Origin: Isoetes taiwanensis
Lineage: Eukaryota; Streptophyta; Lycopodiopsida; Isoetales; Isoetaceae
DNA length: 64,000 nt
Reading direction: 5' to 3'
Assembly (NCBI GenBank): GCA_021234155.1
Contig: JAJEKV010000025.1
Coordinates: 2,317,339 to 2,381,338, forward strand
The stretch's first letter is position 1. Every line of letters starts with the position of its first letter. The notes under the pieces are model-generated. The model searched no databases. It was not told where the DNA came from and was given only the letters and a program-made list of their open reading frames with translations. This document shows positions 1 through 11,329 of the stretch, piece after piece. Position numbers and translations under genes: made by a program.

Positions 1-109
1 TCTTGTGGCTCGTTATCGGCGTCTTCTCACAGCAGCATCTCTTTCCTTGTCCATTGTTTCCCACCCTACCCGCCCTTATATGTTATTTTGAGTTCGTCTA
101 TTGTTTATA

Positions 110-650
110 TTTTTTTTGTTGGGTGATGCTTAAATTATTTTCCACCCCAAGGGTGATGCTATCTATATTTTTTCACCTGTTGGGTGATGCTAGATGATCT
201 CCACCTGTTGGTGATGCTATTTTTTCCATTTCCACCTCTCGGTGCTATTTTCTATTTCTATATATGTTGTTTACAGTTCCTAACGTCTAACAGGTGATTT
301 TTCATCTATTTTTTGGTTCATGCACTCTTTGTTGTTGTCCACCTTAGGTGTTGCTATAATAATATTTTCTTTAATACTGTTTTTCTTTTTTCAGCATTAT
401 GCCGTATTATTCTCCACCTGCGGGTGATTCTGTTTATTTCCACCTCGCCTGTGATGCATATTTCTTTTCAAATGATTGTTATCCACCCGTTGGGTGATGC
501 TTTTCTCCATCCTATGGGTGATGTTATCTCCACTGGCGGGGATCTTTGTTTATTTCCACCTCGAGGGTGGCCGATATTTCTTTTTACATAATTGTTCTCC
601 ACGGATTTGGGTGATCTTTGTTCTCCACCCTATTGGGTGATGCTCTCTTT
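110..650. repeat. Degenerate minisatellite of short hairpin units
   Basis: About ten irregularly spaced units (roughly 25-90 bases apart) have the form CACC(C), a 3-5 base spacer, then GGGTGATGCT, in T-rich DNA. The left and right halves (CACCC / GGGTG) are complementary, so each unit can form a small hairpin; clear examples lie near 144, 174, 485 and 625. Open frames across it are T-rich, differ from unit to unit and show no domain, so it is judged non-coding. The origin is unknown. Confidence 0.6.
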
Positions 651-694
651 TTCTGCTACATGTTTGATTTCTCTCACCATTCACGGGTGTTTTT

Positions 695-2030
695 TAGAGT
701 TCTTTGTGTTGCTTGCAGGTTTTACGCCATCTTCCGGAGTCCTGTTTTTTTCGGCTTCGCCATCGACCCATCTCCTTCGATTCTCCAGGCAACACATTCA
801 AGGTTGCTGGCGACCATTTCTCATTAGGGTTTTCCTCGAAAACCCGAAAGGGCGGGATTTTTTATCCCGATGAGAAGTTGTCACCATTACCCTTCTATAC
901 TGCCTGTGCACATTTCTTTTGTTTCTGGGGTAGCCCGATATTGTTCCTATGGTCGGCTACCCCTCTCTATTCTTCAAACATTGTATACTGCTGCTGTGAT
1001 GAATGACAAGCCTCGGCCGGTTTTGTGTCCTTTGCGAGTCCCTTCCCAGAATTGGAATTCATATACAGTATCATTCGCTTCATGCCCAAACACATGGATA
1101 CAAATAGGTCCTATGTTTAAAAATCGCCTTTATTGTGTTGCCGTATATGCTCAGAGATGTGTACACAATGTAAAAAGACAATAATTCAAAGAAGGTTAAA
1201 AAAAAATAAAAAAAATAAATCAAAGTTAATAAATTATTCAATGAGATAAAAATAGTACATATTTTAATATGACAATCTGGTGGCTCCTTTCATCTATTAC
1301 AAAGGCTGTGCACAAAAGTATGTCTAATTTGAAATAAATCAAGGTATTAAAGTTGTAACAAGGAATAAGAAATACACCAAATCTTTCTCAAACTTTTTCG
1401 CAGACATATATGCAAAGCAAGGTGAGCCTTGAGTAAATATCAAATTTTGGACAGCTATTCTTTTGCTGCCTTCAAAAATTCGACTTCGATGAAGAAACAT
1501 AGCACCTAAGCACATATTTTTTAATGCAGGAAGGCAGGCTGCATGTAATGATGTTGAACAAAAAATCTAAATTCTCGCAATGAGGACTCGTGATATACGC
1601 ACACCAAAACACCTTAAGGATTGAAGTGATTCCGTCATACCTTGCATGAGTTCAAGCATTTTCGCTTAGCTTCTTTCTTTGAGTGTCTGCCGAATAGATA
1701 GGCTTTTCATTCATCACAACGGCTTAATAATTTGTAAAGTGAGTGGGGTAGCCCACCATAGGCACAATATCAAACTACCCCATATAAATGGAAATGCCAA
1801 TAATATCATGAGGGGGCTAGGCAAAGGTGAGAAAAGTGGCGACATGTTTTCATCGGGATACAAAACCCTGCTCTTTCGGGTTTTCGGGAAAAACTCTAAT
1901 AAGAAACGGTAGTCAATGTTCTCGAGGTATTGCCTGGGATGCCCGTGCGAGGAAGCAAATGATCAGTACCGAGCGAAGAGGAAATATATATGTCTCTTGA
2001 TTTTCCTAATCCTGAAAATATAAAGCAAGC
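695..2030. mobile_element. Foldback-type element with ~320 bp inverted arms
   Basis: The reverse complement of about 1700-2030 aligns with about 695-1013 over its whole length, with substitutions and small indels. Shared landmarks include GAAAACCCGAAAG (near 837 and reversed near 1879), TATCCCGATGA, GGGGTAG, CCAGGCAA and GTGATGAATGA-AAGCCT. The arms flank an A/T-rich loop of about 690 bases. This is the layout of a foldback or terminal-inverted-repeat element, or of an inverted duplication that could be transcribed into a long hairpin. No transposase and no clear target duplication were seen, so the class is open. Confidence 0.65.
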
Positions 2031-2164
2031 ATCCATTAAGTTTGTTAGTAAGCACAACATATGAATGGTTAGAATTCTTGTCATGGAGCTATGCACGTGC
2101 GCTCTGTAAAGAATGCCGATGATGACAACAAAAACCACATAAAATAAGAAATATCAACATAACG

Positions 2165-2400
2165 GCAAAAACCTCCTTGGAAAACCTCCAGAGAGGGTCG
2201 GTCATGCGTGTCACGACAATAGACCTCTATGATAAGGAGGGGCTGGACATGCGAGCCACGCGAAAATAGGTAACTTTGAAAAGAACTTGAAAGAAATTGA
2301 AAGGAAAAAACTCTAGAGGGGCTGGTCATGCGTGCCACGTGACAAAAAACCTCTATAACAAGGGTGGGCTTGTCAAGCGTGCCAGTCGCATATAAATAAC
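2165..2400. repeat. Four degenerate ~60-75 bp tandem units
   Basis: A segment of the type GAGGGGCTGGTCATGCGTGCCACG followed by an A-rich part and ACCTCTAT recurs about four times (starting near 2190, 2237, 2316 and 2363). The copies differ by many substitutions, so the array is old. No coding function is apparent. Confidence 0.5.
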
Positions 2401-3455
2401 AATAACTTGCTTAAAGAGGAGAGACATTATTAAAATTTCTTAACAACAGAGATGATACCTGAGTCGATGATCCATGAATGAGGGAAAAAAAAAGAAGGGC
2501 GGGGTGGGAGGGTTTGCCCAATACTACTATACTGTTGTGAGAAAAATGCCAAATGAGAAAAAACACGAAAAGACCGAATATCTATCGCTCGCCCTCTCAC
2601 AAGAATCTCGATCCTACGTGTGGATCGATCTGCATTCTCGTGATGAGGATTCACAACCTACACACACCAAAACATCGGCCGAAAAGAAGAGAACTCTGCT
2701 CTCCTCACAAACCTAGGTGGTGTGATAACTGTAGCTGTTGGTGAAGAGCGAGCTGAATGTATTGTGTATGAGAAGAAGAGGAGCGCCATCACCCAAGTCA
2801 ATGGGGAAGACCATCTGGAACTCCACTAGCTCGAATTCAATGGAAGTGAAAAAGTACTTAGTTCATGGGGCAAGGAGCGCCATATGTGGTCAAAGAAAAG
2901 AAGATAAGGGTTAGGACGAATGAGACGAGGATAAGATCACAATGGAGAATAATCGAGGTAACTAGCACGTGAAAATTGGAAAAGAATGGAAAAAGGTGGA
3001 GGCTCCGTCGACTAAAATACCAACAATCATAGAAAATCATGCTAAACCAAAAAGCTTTCCCACCAGACTGGAAAATCTCAAATTAACAAGATTGATTATC
3101 ACATCACATTATATCTGAACACGATCTTGACGTAGAGATATTTAGAGGTTACATTATATTTCAAATGTGGAGATAGCAGGGAAACAGGGGAAAAGAGGGG
3201 AAAGGATACTAGGGTTACCCTTTTTATATTCTGGAATACACTTTTGTATTCCGGAATAGCTCCAAGTTTTGGCAGATCGCATTCAACAATTGGATCTGGC
3301 TTCGCTAGGTAATATTTAGTTTCTACAATCCTTTTTATAAGAATCAATATCTTCTAGCACAATTTGACTCCATCAAAGGTTTTTCCTCTCTGTTCTTAGT
3401 TCTGATTTTTTTCTCTCTCTGTTTCGTGCTTGGTGTTAGAGGCTTTTCAAGATCC
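2401..3455. other. Intergenic, no recognisable gene
   Basis: This A-rich stretch has only short ORFs with biased composition and no domain. No RNA gene, transposon end or clear promoter was seen. Confidence 0.5.
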
Positions 3456-3457
3456 CA

Positions 3458-3843
3458 TTTTTTTTTTTTTTTTTTTTGAAGAACTGTGTCATCAATATAT
3501 TAAAAGAATGGTAATGTTACAAAGAAAGTGAGGAGGAAGGAGAACTGCCCCAAAGAGATAGCGATACCTCGACACTCCACAACAAACTCACAGAAAAACT
3601 GCAACTCTACTGCTGTACAAATCGACCATCACCATCTACAACATCCAAGAAGTCCCGCCAAATGGCAAACTTCCACTCTACTAATCCCCGGAACACCAGA
3701 AAGCTTTGAAATAGCTTGTACCTGAGTCGAGGAATCAGAGAGGCTGCAGGCTGTTGAATCCCCTGAAAGATCCACAACCGCCGCTTCCAAATCAGCCACA
3801 CCAACCAAGCCACACACAAATGCAAGGCTTGCTGCCGCGGCAT
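3458..3843 (-). mobile_element. 5'-truncated LINE 3' end, poly(A) type
   Basis: A run of 20 T (3458-3477) is the poly(A) tail of a minus-strand insertion. Immediately upstream on that strand is a short coding remnant whose WLVWLIWKRR stretch resembles the conserved W-x-IWK-x-R element near the C-terminus of plant L1-type LINE ORF2 proteins. The frame is short and ends before the tail. Family knowledge: L1-like LINEs are usually 5'-truncated and end in poly(A). Assignment to a clade is not possible from this fragment. Confidence 0.55.
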
Positions 3844-3849
3844 CTTCTT

Positions 3850-4970
3850 TATGTTAGACTTAGCGTACCATAACGATGCAGTTTCAGTTTAGACTGGCCG
3901 TTGCAGTAAAAAATAGCATAATAGAAGCTGTCAAAGATTGCTTCAGACTGGATCAATACCCTTAGGTTAGATTAGGCATTAAAAAGATTGCTCGGAGCAT
4001 AATTTCATTAATTGTGGACTTTGGCTGAGTCCATATGACTCCCAAATGGACCCGATTTTTTAGAATATAAGGGTTTTAATTAGTAGAATGATGCAAATTT
4101 TCGAAATGTGTGCATGTAGGTGAGATGGCAGGCCTTGTATCTATTAAGCCAAAGAAGTGCGAACCGAAGTTTTGTGTCAAAGCGCTATTCAGTAGGCGTG
4201 GTCTCGCCACGGCCGAAGAGCATTCGCAAATCTGCATAGTGTAGATTCATAGTCGTGCCGATCCGTAATGGTCCGAACCAGTAGCGCCGATGGATTCACA
4301 ATGGCTTAAATGCAATTGCCATATCGCCGAGCCAATATTAGCTCATGCGAATCGCCTTCAGGTTGAGGTGCGAACGAGATAAACCAAAATGGCAATGTGA
4401 AGAAATGAGAAGCCAACTCGTGAAGCTCCTTCGTCGTGGAGAGTTGATGAAGGACGGCGATGAGCCGGATCACCTCAGCCAGGTAGAGCCGAAGGCCGCT
4501 TTGATTTCCTTGAAACGCCATATTTACAGGGCAGAAGCGCTCTGAAGAGGTTGCTGAAGATGGAGGATGTTTGGCTGCACAACACTTTCCGGCCGTTGTT
4601 TAAGAAGCTTTACAAGAAGGAAAAGAAGCGCGCGGTGGCTTTGGTAACTAAACTCATCCTCGGACTCCCTATCCGATGGGAGAATTGGATGACCTGTTTG
4701 GATCTGCATCGGCCGACAAGCCATAACAGAAAGTTCCAACCTGGGGGATCTAATTGCGGTGGAACGGATATTGATCAAACGCCCATGTTTAATATTATCT
4801 ATTATTATATATTATCTTTCTGTTCAACTATCTCTTTCGAGGCATGTTGTTTAGTTGATATTATTATCTACGTAATCCATCCATGTACTCCATTCCTATA
4901 TGAATAGAATGTTTTTGTCTACATTGAGAACAGCCCAATGACGTGCAATTTCTGAACAGTAATATCGAGG
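3850..4970. other. Intergenic, no recognisable gene
   Basis: Short ORFs occur on both strands (for example 4551-4907 +) but none shows a domain, a repeat or a convincing start. This could be the outer part of the palindrome-rich element to the right. Confidence 0.4.
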
Positions 4971-4976
4971 CCTCCA

Positions 4977-5150
4977 AACGAAATTGGGCGCCCGCCCACT
5001 TTCCTTCGAGGAAATTGGCGCCATAATTTCTTCGGGAATAGGCTCCCAGTAAACTGGCGGCGCCGACTTTGCCCTTCAGATGGCTTGAAGCTAGTTGCAT
5101 GAAGGCTTCCGCTTTGAGGAAAATAGGGCGCCCGCCCACTTTCCTTCTTG
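4977..5150. repeat. GC palindrome cluster (left)
   Basis: Two copies of GGCGCCCGCCCACTTTCCTT lie about 140 bases apart, with further partial copies (AAATTGGCGCC, AACTGGCGGCGCC) between them. The same core recurs at 6055-6125, 8990-9135, 10868-11320 and 12780-13270, always as AAATTGGGCG with or without its inverted half. Such short motifs in both orientations look like the subterminal or regulatory repeats of plant DNA transposons. Confidence 0.6.
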
Positions 5151-5271
5151 CAGGCAAAAGGAAAACGAGAAAACGTAGATCAGAACCGAAGATAAGAACT
5201 GAAACATAACAACTGATTCATGGACAACACAGTTACATCATCATATCATATAAAGTTATTAAATACATGAG

Positions 5272-5505
5272 TCATAGATTGTAATTATTGGTGATTCTAT
5301 TAATCTCAAAAGCCTCGCGCTCCGGAACCCACACAATATGGATAGTAACATGATACTCGCCGGGGGAGTCTTTCTTTCGACCAGTAGCTATACCATACAG
5401 CCAGGGATCGAGAGAGATCCCTTTCAACTCGCAGGCATAAAGATCGTCATAGGTCATAAGGCAAGTAAGGGTGTCAACATGGGGCCTGTGAAGATGGCGA
5501 GACAT
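5272..5505 (-). CDS. Short ORF of an inverted pair, unknown function
   Basis: This 77-codon frame starts at 5505 and contains the stretch KGISLDPWLYG followed by a strand-like segment (EYHVTIHIVWVPE). A TATAAA-like sequence lies upstream at about 5545-5552. A diverged relative is found on the other strand at 6192-6452, where GVSLDPWLQ occurs in the corresponding frame. The two face away from each other. I do not recognise a family. It may be a terminal exon or an accessory gene of the surrounding transposon-like region; the alternative is a chance remnant of a duplicated host gene. No catalytic motif is visible. Confidence 0.35.
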   Translation of the reverse strand: MSRHLHRPHVDTLTCLMTYDDLYACELKGISLDPWLYGIATGRKKDSPGEYHVTIHIVWVPEREAFEINRITNNYNL

Positions 5506-6191
5506 GGCGTGCCGGAATGTGTCATGCCGTCGAATGCGCCTATATTTATAGCCAAGGAATTATTGATGACTCTTGTAGAAAGATTATTGGTTGTATATAC
5601 GATTGTACATCCAATAATCTTTTGCGTACAATACCTTCAATAATGATTGTGGGTATAAATATATCTCAAACCAATTTTGACCATCAAATTTGGCCTTCGT
5701 CTAGCCATGTGGTCTCATTCGGTCACGAGCATTGATTCCATCAACCGCAAGATGAATCACGAAAACTTCAAGCAAAGGCCGTGAGCGAGATACCCATGGA
5801 AGACTGGATGACCACGGTCGCTCTAAATCCTCGCCATTATCCCGATCCCTTCGACGTTATCATCCATCCGATATGGAATAGAGAGCATCAAATGTACATG
5901 ATAGAGAAGATTTGGGGTGCACGGTGAAAATGACTCGAGAAGAGTCCCCCTAAATGAACGCTTGTCATCTTGTTGTAATCGATTTGTAATCATCTATGAG
6001 ATAAAGTATTAGTACAACTTGTCTTCTATATGTGCAACTTGTCCAACATGTCGCGGAAATTGGGCCGCCCACTTTGCCCTTTGAATGCTCATATCGAATG
6101 ATCTTGTGAGAAATTGGGCGGCGCCTAATTTCGGCGTGGGTATCTCTGTGTACCTTATACGGTTACATTGCGCTAGAATGTACGCCAATAA

Positions 6192-6470
6192 TTGACATCA
6201 ATAATTTCTCACGACTATAAAAGCAGCTCCCTTTGCATTCATCTCTCATGGCTTCCTTGCCGGATCGTCCGGAGAACATCGATCCTTCAAGTGCTACTTG
6301 AGTTTCAACGATATTTGCGGTGCTATATGGTGGGTGTTAGTCTTGATCCATGGCTCCAGTCCAAAGCGGATGGACTGCGAGTAATTGCGGGAAGCTCACT
6401 TTCGTGTTGTGGTCCACCGTATTGGCTTCCCCGATCGCAGATCTTTGAGTGAATGGCATCGCCTTTGGCG
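6192..6470 (+). pseudogene. Diverged plus-strand relative of the 5272-5505 ORF
   Basis: A CTATAAAAG box at about 6217 is followed by a probable start at 6248. The frame is disrupted (a stop near 6298 and changes of frame), but the order of features matches 5272-5505: an RP-x-x-(I/V)D start region, then G(V/I)SLDPWL, then a hydrophobic stretch ending in FPDRR/VPERE. The level of divergence indicates an old inverted duplication. The function is unknown. Confidence 0.35.
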
Positions 6471-6479
6471 TTGTGACGA

Positions 6480-7285
6480 AAGTGACTCTTTGTACACTTT
6501 CGGATATGTTAATGTACCGACAAGGATATAATAATGTTGTAAGGATGTAATAAGCATAGTCAATATTATATAATGTAGCGATAATTCACGAGTAATTCGA
6601 GGGGCGCTCTTTGATCTCCCTTGTTTTACTGCGGCTCCACTTCACTTCATGTTTGATGGCGCTTTTTGCCCGAAGAATTGAAAGCCCAATTTCTTGCGGA
6701 GGATAGAGAAGTCAAATAAATTTAATAAAAGGCTATAGTTTCTAAGGGTTAACCAAATTGGCCGCCCAATTTGGTTAGCAAAATAAACTAGAGAAATTTA
6801 AGACAAGGAAATGAGTGCAACGTTATCATTTCACGAAAAAAGTATGAACAATTGTTATTAACATATTTCACGTATTTTTTTCAAATCATAAAATTCGCTC
6901 ATTAGATGCGGAGGCACATCTTAGAATGATCCCTACTAGGTTCTCCATCTTTGGGGCTTTGAGGTTGTTGTCTTTGCCTCTTTGATCAATTCCATTCTTT
7001 GCATAAAATCTTGGGCCTTTGAGTTCCTCATTCTCATCATCGCACCTTGATTGTCTTACGTGTTCCACCTCTTCCTCTACATCTTATTTGCTCATCGTGT
7101 TGGGGACCACATCCTCTCCATCGATTGTCCCCTTCTGTGTTTCCATGACAACGTGAGTCGGGCTCCCTAGCAACCTCTTCCTCGAACTTTGAGGTCGCCT
7201 CAATCATGTCACAGTATTCACCGGTCCAGTCCCCGCGCCAAAGGCGTTGATGTTGTTTTTCTTCTCCTAAATAGTTCCAAATCCG
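6480..7285. other. Decayed element DNA, no intact gene
   Basis: A short hydrophilic minus-strand frame (6886-7068) looks coding-like but has no recognisable domain. One more GGCCGCCCAATTTGG motif lies at about 6760. No RNA gene or terminus was seen. Confidence 0.35.
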
Positions 7286-7290
7286 AGAGC

Positions 7291-9941
7291 CTAGGGCATT
7301 TGCCCCTTTTGAGCTCTACTTGAATCAGCGCTCTTGTCTGTCGCCTCGAATTGATTGCGCCGTTTATGGTTGTAGGCGAGAACGGACAAAGGTGTCTCAA
7401 AGGCGGAAGGCTGAGGAGCATTTTTGGAAGTAGAGGCCTTCTTCTTTCCCTCTTTTATCTTTTTCAGTAGTGCCCGAGCTCTTGATTTTTTCTCGTCTAA
7501 CATGACATCGAAGTTGCTTTCGAATATCCGTACAAGCTTAATTTCCAGCTTCCGCCCTGTCTCAAAAGACAATGTTTTATAGCCCTCGCGACACCGGCTT
7601 CGGCTAAAAGCACCACTTAGGAAAAGAAGTCGAGAACGAGTGCAACCTTCCAAACATCAACTGCGTACTAGATAGGTGCACGCCCTACTTTCCAACCGAT
7701 TTTGCACCCATTACTCCTCCCCACTGCTGCACCCTTTGTCGCACCAAAGGTCGATACGACCAATAAGCCGACGGAAAACAAATGTTAGAAACATTGATAG
7801 TCAACAAGCAAATTGGAAGCCCAATTTAAAATGCATACCGCCGCACACTTTCGTGATCGGGCAAATTCTTTTTCGATGTCTGTTTTTTCGTGTAAATGCT
7901 TGGGAAACTTAGCATATTGCTTTGGATGGTCGGAATTGGCGAAACAAATATTTATTTCCTCAGACGACATGTAGCCGCCGCTGCGTCTCGGCAACATACA
8001 TTAGCGAGGACAAGACATTGCAACAACTCGAACTCTAGAGGTAGTCGCGATTACGGTCGGGGGTCTGGTAGGAACCAACCCAAACACCTGGCCGCCACCG
8101 TCTATTGTCTTCATGGCGGATAGGCACTCATTGAGGCGATGCGGGGGTAATAAATATAGCTACCCGGTAAAAGTCTGCTGGTCCGTCATCGCGGCTTAGC
8201 TGGTCAAGGAATTTTTCATAATCTTCCTTTGGCCATTTCTTCGTATATCCGAAGTCGCGATCCAATGAAGCGGGCGAAGTGTTTACCACGCCCACGCACA
8301 AACCTCGCGGACTAACGTGGAAACACTTGAAAGGTTTGCCACCCTCCTCAACCGCCCTAGAAGATATTCGTCTACTTTGTTTGTAGAGGGACTCCGGAAA
8401 GCTTTCCTTCTCCATCTCTTTGCGCCCTTACGCCCATCCACCGATGCTACTTGCGAACATAAGCATCAGATTCTCTCCGCGGAATATGGGGTGAGCTTGC
8501 CTCAAGGCAGCCATGTCTTGAAAAGGAAGTTTCTTCACTTCCTTCATGTATCGACAAGGGCCCGCTCCATTGTTCCAATCTTCTTGACTCTCGGCTCGAC
8601 TTTCATAGTACGTCTCCCGGTATAATCCTTGCTTCCCTTGAGGGGAATGTGGTGCCATCCTTGATCTCCTTCAGCAACATTTGCGGATCTAGAGGATGCA
8701 TGGACTTTAATAATTCGTGAGGGAATTATTGGTGAAAAGTCTAAGCCTATCCTTCACTTCAATTTTTTTCTCCTTCTTCGTCCTTCAACCGGTCTTCATA
8801 GAATAACTGGGCAACCCGGTGCACAAATTCCACGACTTCGTCATCAAGATATACAAAGTAGTCGTAGTCACACATAGTTGACTTTTTAATGGTTTGCTTG
8901 GCTCTGACTTTCCAATCTCGCATGACCACGAAGGCACTAGATAAGGGCATACACATCATCTTAATAGTTAACTGCGGTGCGCTGACCGAAATGGGCAGCC
9001 CAATTTGGATCATCAAACGAGGTGAAATTGGGCCCAATTTCCACTGAAGCAGTTCGAAATTGGATGCCCAATATCGGGCCGTCAGGGAAATTGGGCGGCC
9101 TTAATTTGAAAAAGTGCCAAAATTTGAAATTGGGGAGCCCAATTTGAACTTCGTGGATAGCGAGGAACTAGTAATGGTGGTAGTGCACTTACGAATCGGC
9201 TCCAAAATGAGTGCGGCGTTTGCCCTTCTTAGGCTTCCGTAGAATGCCCTTGGTTGCGAAGGCTGCTGAATTTCTTGAAAAATACTTCCCTCGTGTATAG
9301 TCTTCTTTGTTATGTCATTATTCTCGGCTTACGAATGTACTTTCGATTGCGGTGAGATTTCTGCCGGGACTTCGGCATTTCCTTTTGGCATAGAAAAGAA
9401 TATCGGTTACGCCAAGTGCTTCCTTTCGGGAGGCCATGCCAAAGCTTGTGTGACAAGCGGTTGAGCAACCGTGGTCATTATGGTTGCCATTAACAATCCA
9501 AGATACGCATTTTGCAGATCCTCGACTTCTTCCACTTGATTGCTCGCCATGCATGCGTGGATCGAAGCGACCACGACATCGGCCGCAGGGGGAGGGTGCA
9601 TCGATGGGTGATAAACGATTCGTAGAGAGTGTCCAAGTGCTCTGGACTTTTGACCCTACAAGTCATATTTGCCGGGGCTTTATGCATCTTGAACACATCG
9701 ACTTCAATCTCGAAGCCCACCCCCAGAGGGTAGATTCTCTCCCTGTGCTTGATGCTTGCTATGGCGTTTTGTGACAACTCATGTACGCTCTCCCGAAAGT
9801 GGCGCCGCCACCGGATGGAGTGAACTTCACGATCTGCCGGCTACTCTCCGGTTCTTGGATGAAGAAGAAGAGAAGGACTCCCTCCAGAACTTTTTGGGCT
9901 CTCGTGATAACATCGCCCGCTTGCGCCTCTTGACGGACCAC
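7291..9941 (-). pseudogene. Frameshifted minus-strand coding remnants, unknown protein
   Basis: Several minus-strand blocks have the composition of real protein but sit in different frames: 9941-9759, 9777-9590, 9601-9407, 9037-8760, 8658-8128, 7997-7785 and 7653-7291. Examples are a block reading YPLGVGFEIEVDVFKMHKAP and a basic coiled-coil-like block near 7480 (KKSRARALLKKIKEGKKK). The simplest reading is one long gene read right to left, beginning at the H3-tail-like ORF at 10793 and broken by many indels. I recognise no domain. Given the palindromic motifs around it, it is probably a gene of a large DNA transposon. Confidence 0.4.
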
Positions 9942-10461
9942 CTAAATCTTTTCCTCAAGGCTTAGGGGTTCCTCTTCGACCGGCTGGTCCTCTTCGCACT
10001 TTTCGCATCCGGGCGACCTTGATGTTCTCTTCATTCCACGCAGAATATAAGTTTAGTGGCGACTTTTACGGTGAATAGCCTTAGCGAGGTGTCCTCGCCT
10101 TCTTTGGCTGCTGATGTCGGTCTCCATGTAATGCGCCCCCCTGGCTTTGTCCGCATCTCACCTTTCTTGTATCTAGACTTAAGCCACTTAGTATCAGATA
10201 TACTTTAGGTTGGTTTTTGCCCTGATACTCGTGAGGAATGCTTTCGGCATTGCTACATTTTGTGCTCTAATATCCTTCGCCGGCGGTAGTAGCCATCAAA
10301 ATATCAGTTCTTGATTTGATGCCCGGCTCTAAACTTTCATATGAGTCTAAGCGCCCATCCTTTTACGGCGCAAGAATGTGGGCTTTCCTTTATACTTGCG
10401 TTCATCATACATGGCTCGTGCTTAGATAGTGGAACTTTATAGCGGACAAAAGTCCGATCTA

Positions 10462-10560
10462 CACGGTGTCTTCAACGTCGATGAGGAAGTCATCCTTGTT
10501 CTCGAGCGAGACCTCCATGTCGATGACGATACCCGAATTCATTTTTCGCCCCTATCTTGC
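10462..10560 (-). pseudogene. Acidic coding block downstream of the H3-tail-like ORF
   Basis: The minus strand reads a short block with KMNSGIVIDMEVSLEN and DDFLIDVEDTV in one frame before a stop. Its composition is unlike the frames around it and suggests a displaced continuation of the gene that starts at 10793. No family was recognised. Confidence 0.3.
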
Positions 10561-10661
10561 CAAAGAAAAGAGAAGATCCTTGAGGTGGTTTGTGGGACCC
10601 GTGATGAATATTCCCTATCTCTATGCACGGACCCATTCCTCAAAGAGCAGCCGTCAAAATT

Positions 10662-10793
10662 TCATTGGGCACAACTTTGGATGCCAAAGAAGCGGTTCTT
10701 TCTCTTCTTCGTTCTTGCATTCTCTATTGCAATAGCCTCTGCAAATTTGGGTCCGGTACCGGGAACCCGAGCAGTCTGCTTTGTTCGCGCCAT
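10662..10793 (-). CDS. 43-codon ORF beginning with the histone H3 tail MARTKQTAR
   Basis: The frame starts at 10793 and its first nine residues, MARTKQTAR, are identical to the N-terminus of histone H3 (H3 R2, T3, K4, Q5, T6, A7, R8). After that it leaves the H3 sequence (VPGTGPKFAEAIAIENARTK...) and has a basic patch KKRK, so it is not a histone gene. A pyrimidine-rich TTCCGTTCTGCAG just upstream looks like a splice acceptor, making this a plausible true start after a 5' UTR intron. It stops at 10662, probably by frameshift. If translated, the tail could bind H3K4 readers; that is inference. The alternative is chance identity. Confidence 0.4.
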   Translation of the reverse strand: MARTKQTARVPGTGPKFAEAIAIENARTKKRKNRFFGIQSCAQ

Positions 10794-10859
10794 ATTAATT
10801 CCTGCAGAACGGAAAGTAGTGTTAGTACTTGGGAGACTTGGGGCTGAAGAGGCTGTTGT

Positions 10860-11322
10860 ATGATGGAGGCAAATTGGGCGCCCGCCCAATTTGCCCGGAT
10901 CCCCACGCACACCAAATTGGGCGCCCGCCCAATTTGCTCGGCTCAACTCATGGTGAGCCTTGAGTCTGAGGAGACGATTGCATCACATGACAGGGGCCAA
11001 ATTGGGCGCCCGCCCAATTTGGCCAGATCCCTACGCATACTAAATTGGGCACGCCTATTTATAACCCTCACACCAAAGTGGATGGATGCCCAGTTTGCCT
11101 ATCAGGAGAAACCGCGACTTCCTTGGATGGTAGACTTGGGTAGAGTAAATTGGGTGGGCTTCAATTTAGTCTGCCCAAGTCTACCATCCAAGGTAGTCGT
11201 GCTCTCCTAGGGATAGGTAAACCGGGCGCCCCGCCTACTTTGGTGTCGGATAGGCAAACTGGCGCCCGCCCACATTGGTGTGAGGGATAAGTAAATTGGG
11301 CGTCCGCCCACTTTGGTGTTAG
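10860..11322. repeat. Dense palindrome and tandem-repeat block
   Basis: Three near-perfect palindromes AAATTGGGCGCCCGCCCAAT start at about 10871, 10916 and 10998. They are followed by an imperfect inverted repeat with ~80-base arms (about 11067-11147 and 11168-11246; core TTGGATGGTAGACTTGGG). Three ~37-base tandem units of the type GGATAGGTAAA..GGGCGCCCGCC..TTTGGTGT begin at about 11213, 11248 and 11285. The block lies upstream of the minus-strand start at 10793 and could be a promoter or transposase-binding region. Confidence 0.65.
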
Positions 11323-11329
11323 GGAAAAA

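Noticed and set aside
110-650. CRISPR-like array
   Set aside because: The repeats are degenerate and unevenly spaced with no defined spacers, and the DNA is plant nuclear.
10662-10793. A histone H3 gene
   Set aside because: Only the first nine residues match; the rest of H3 (KSTGGKAPRK and the histone fold) is absent.
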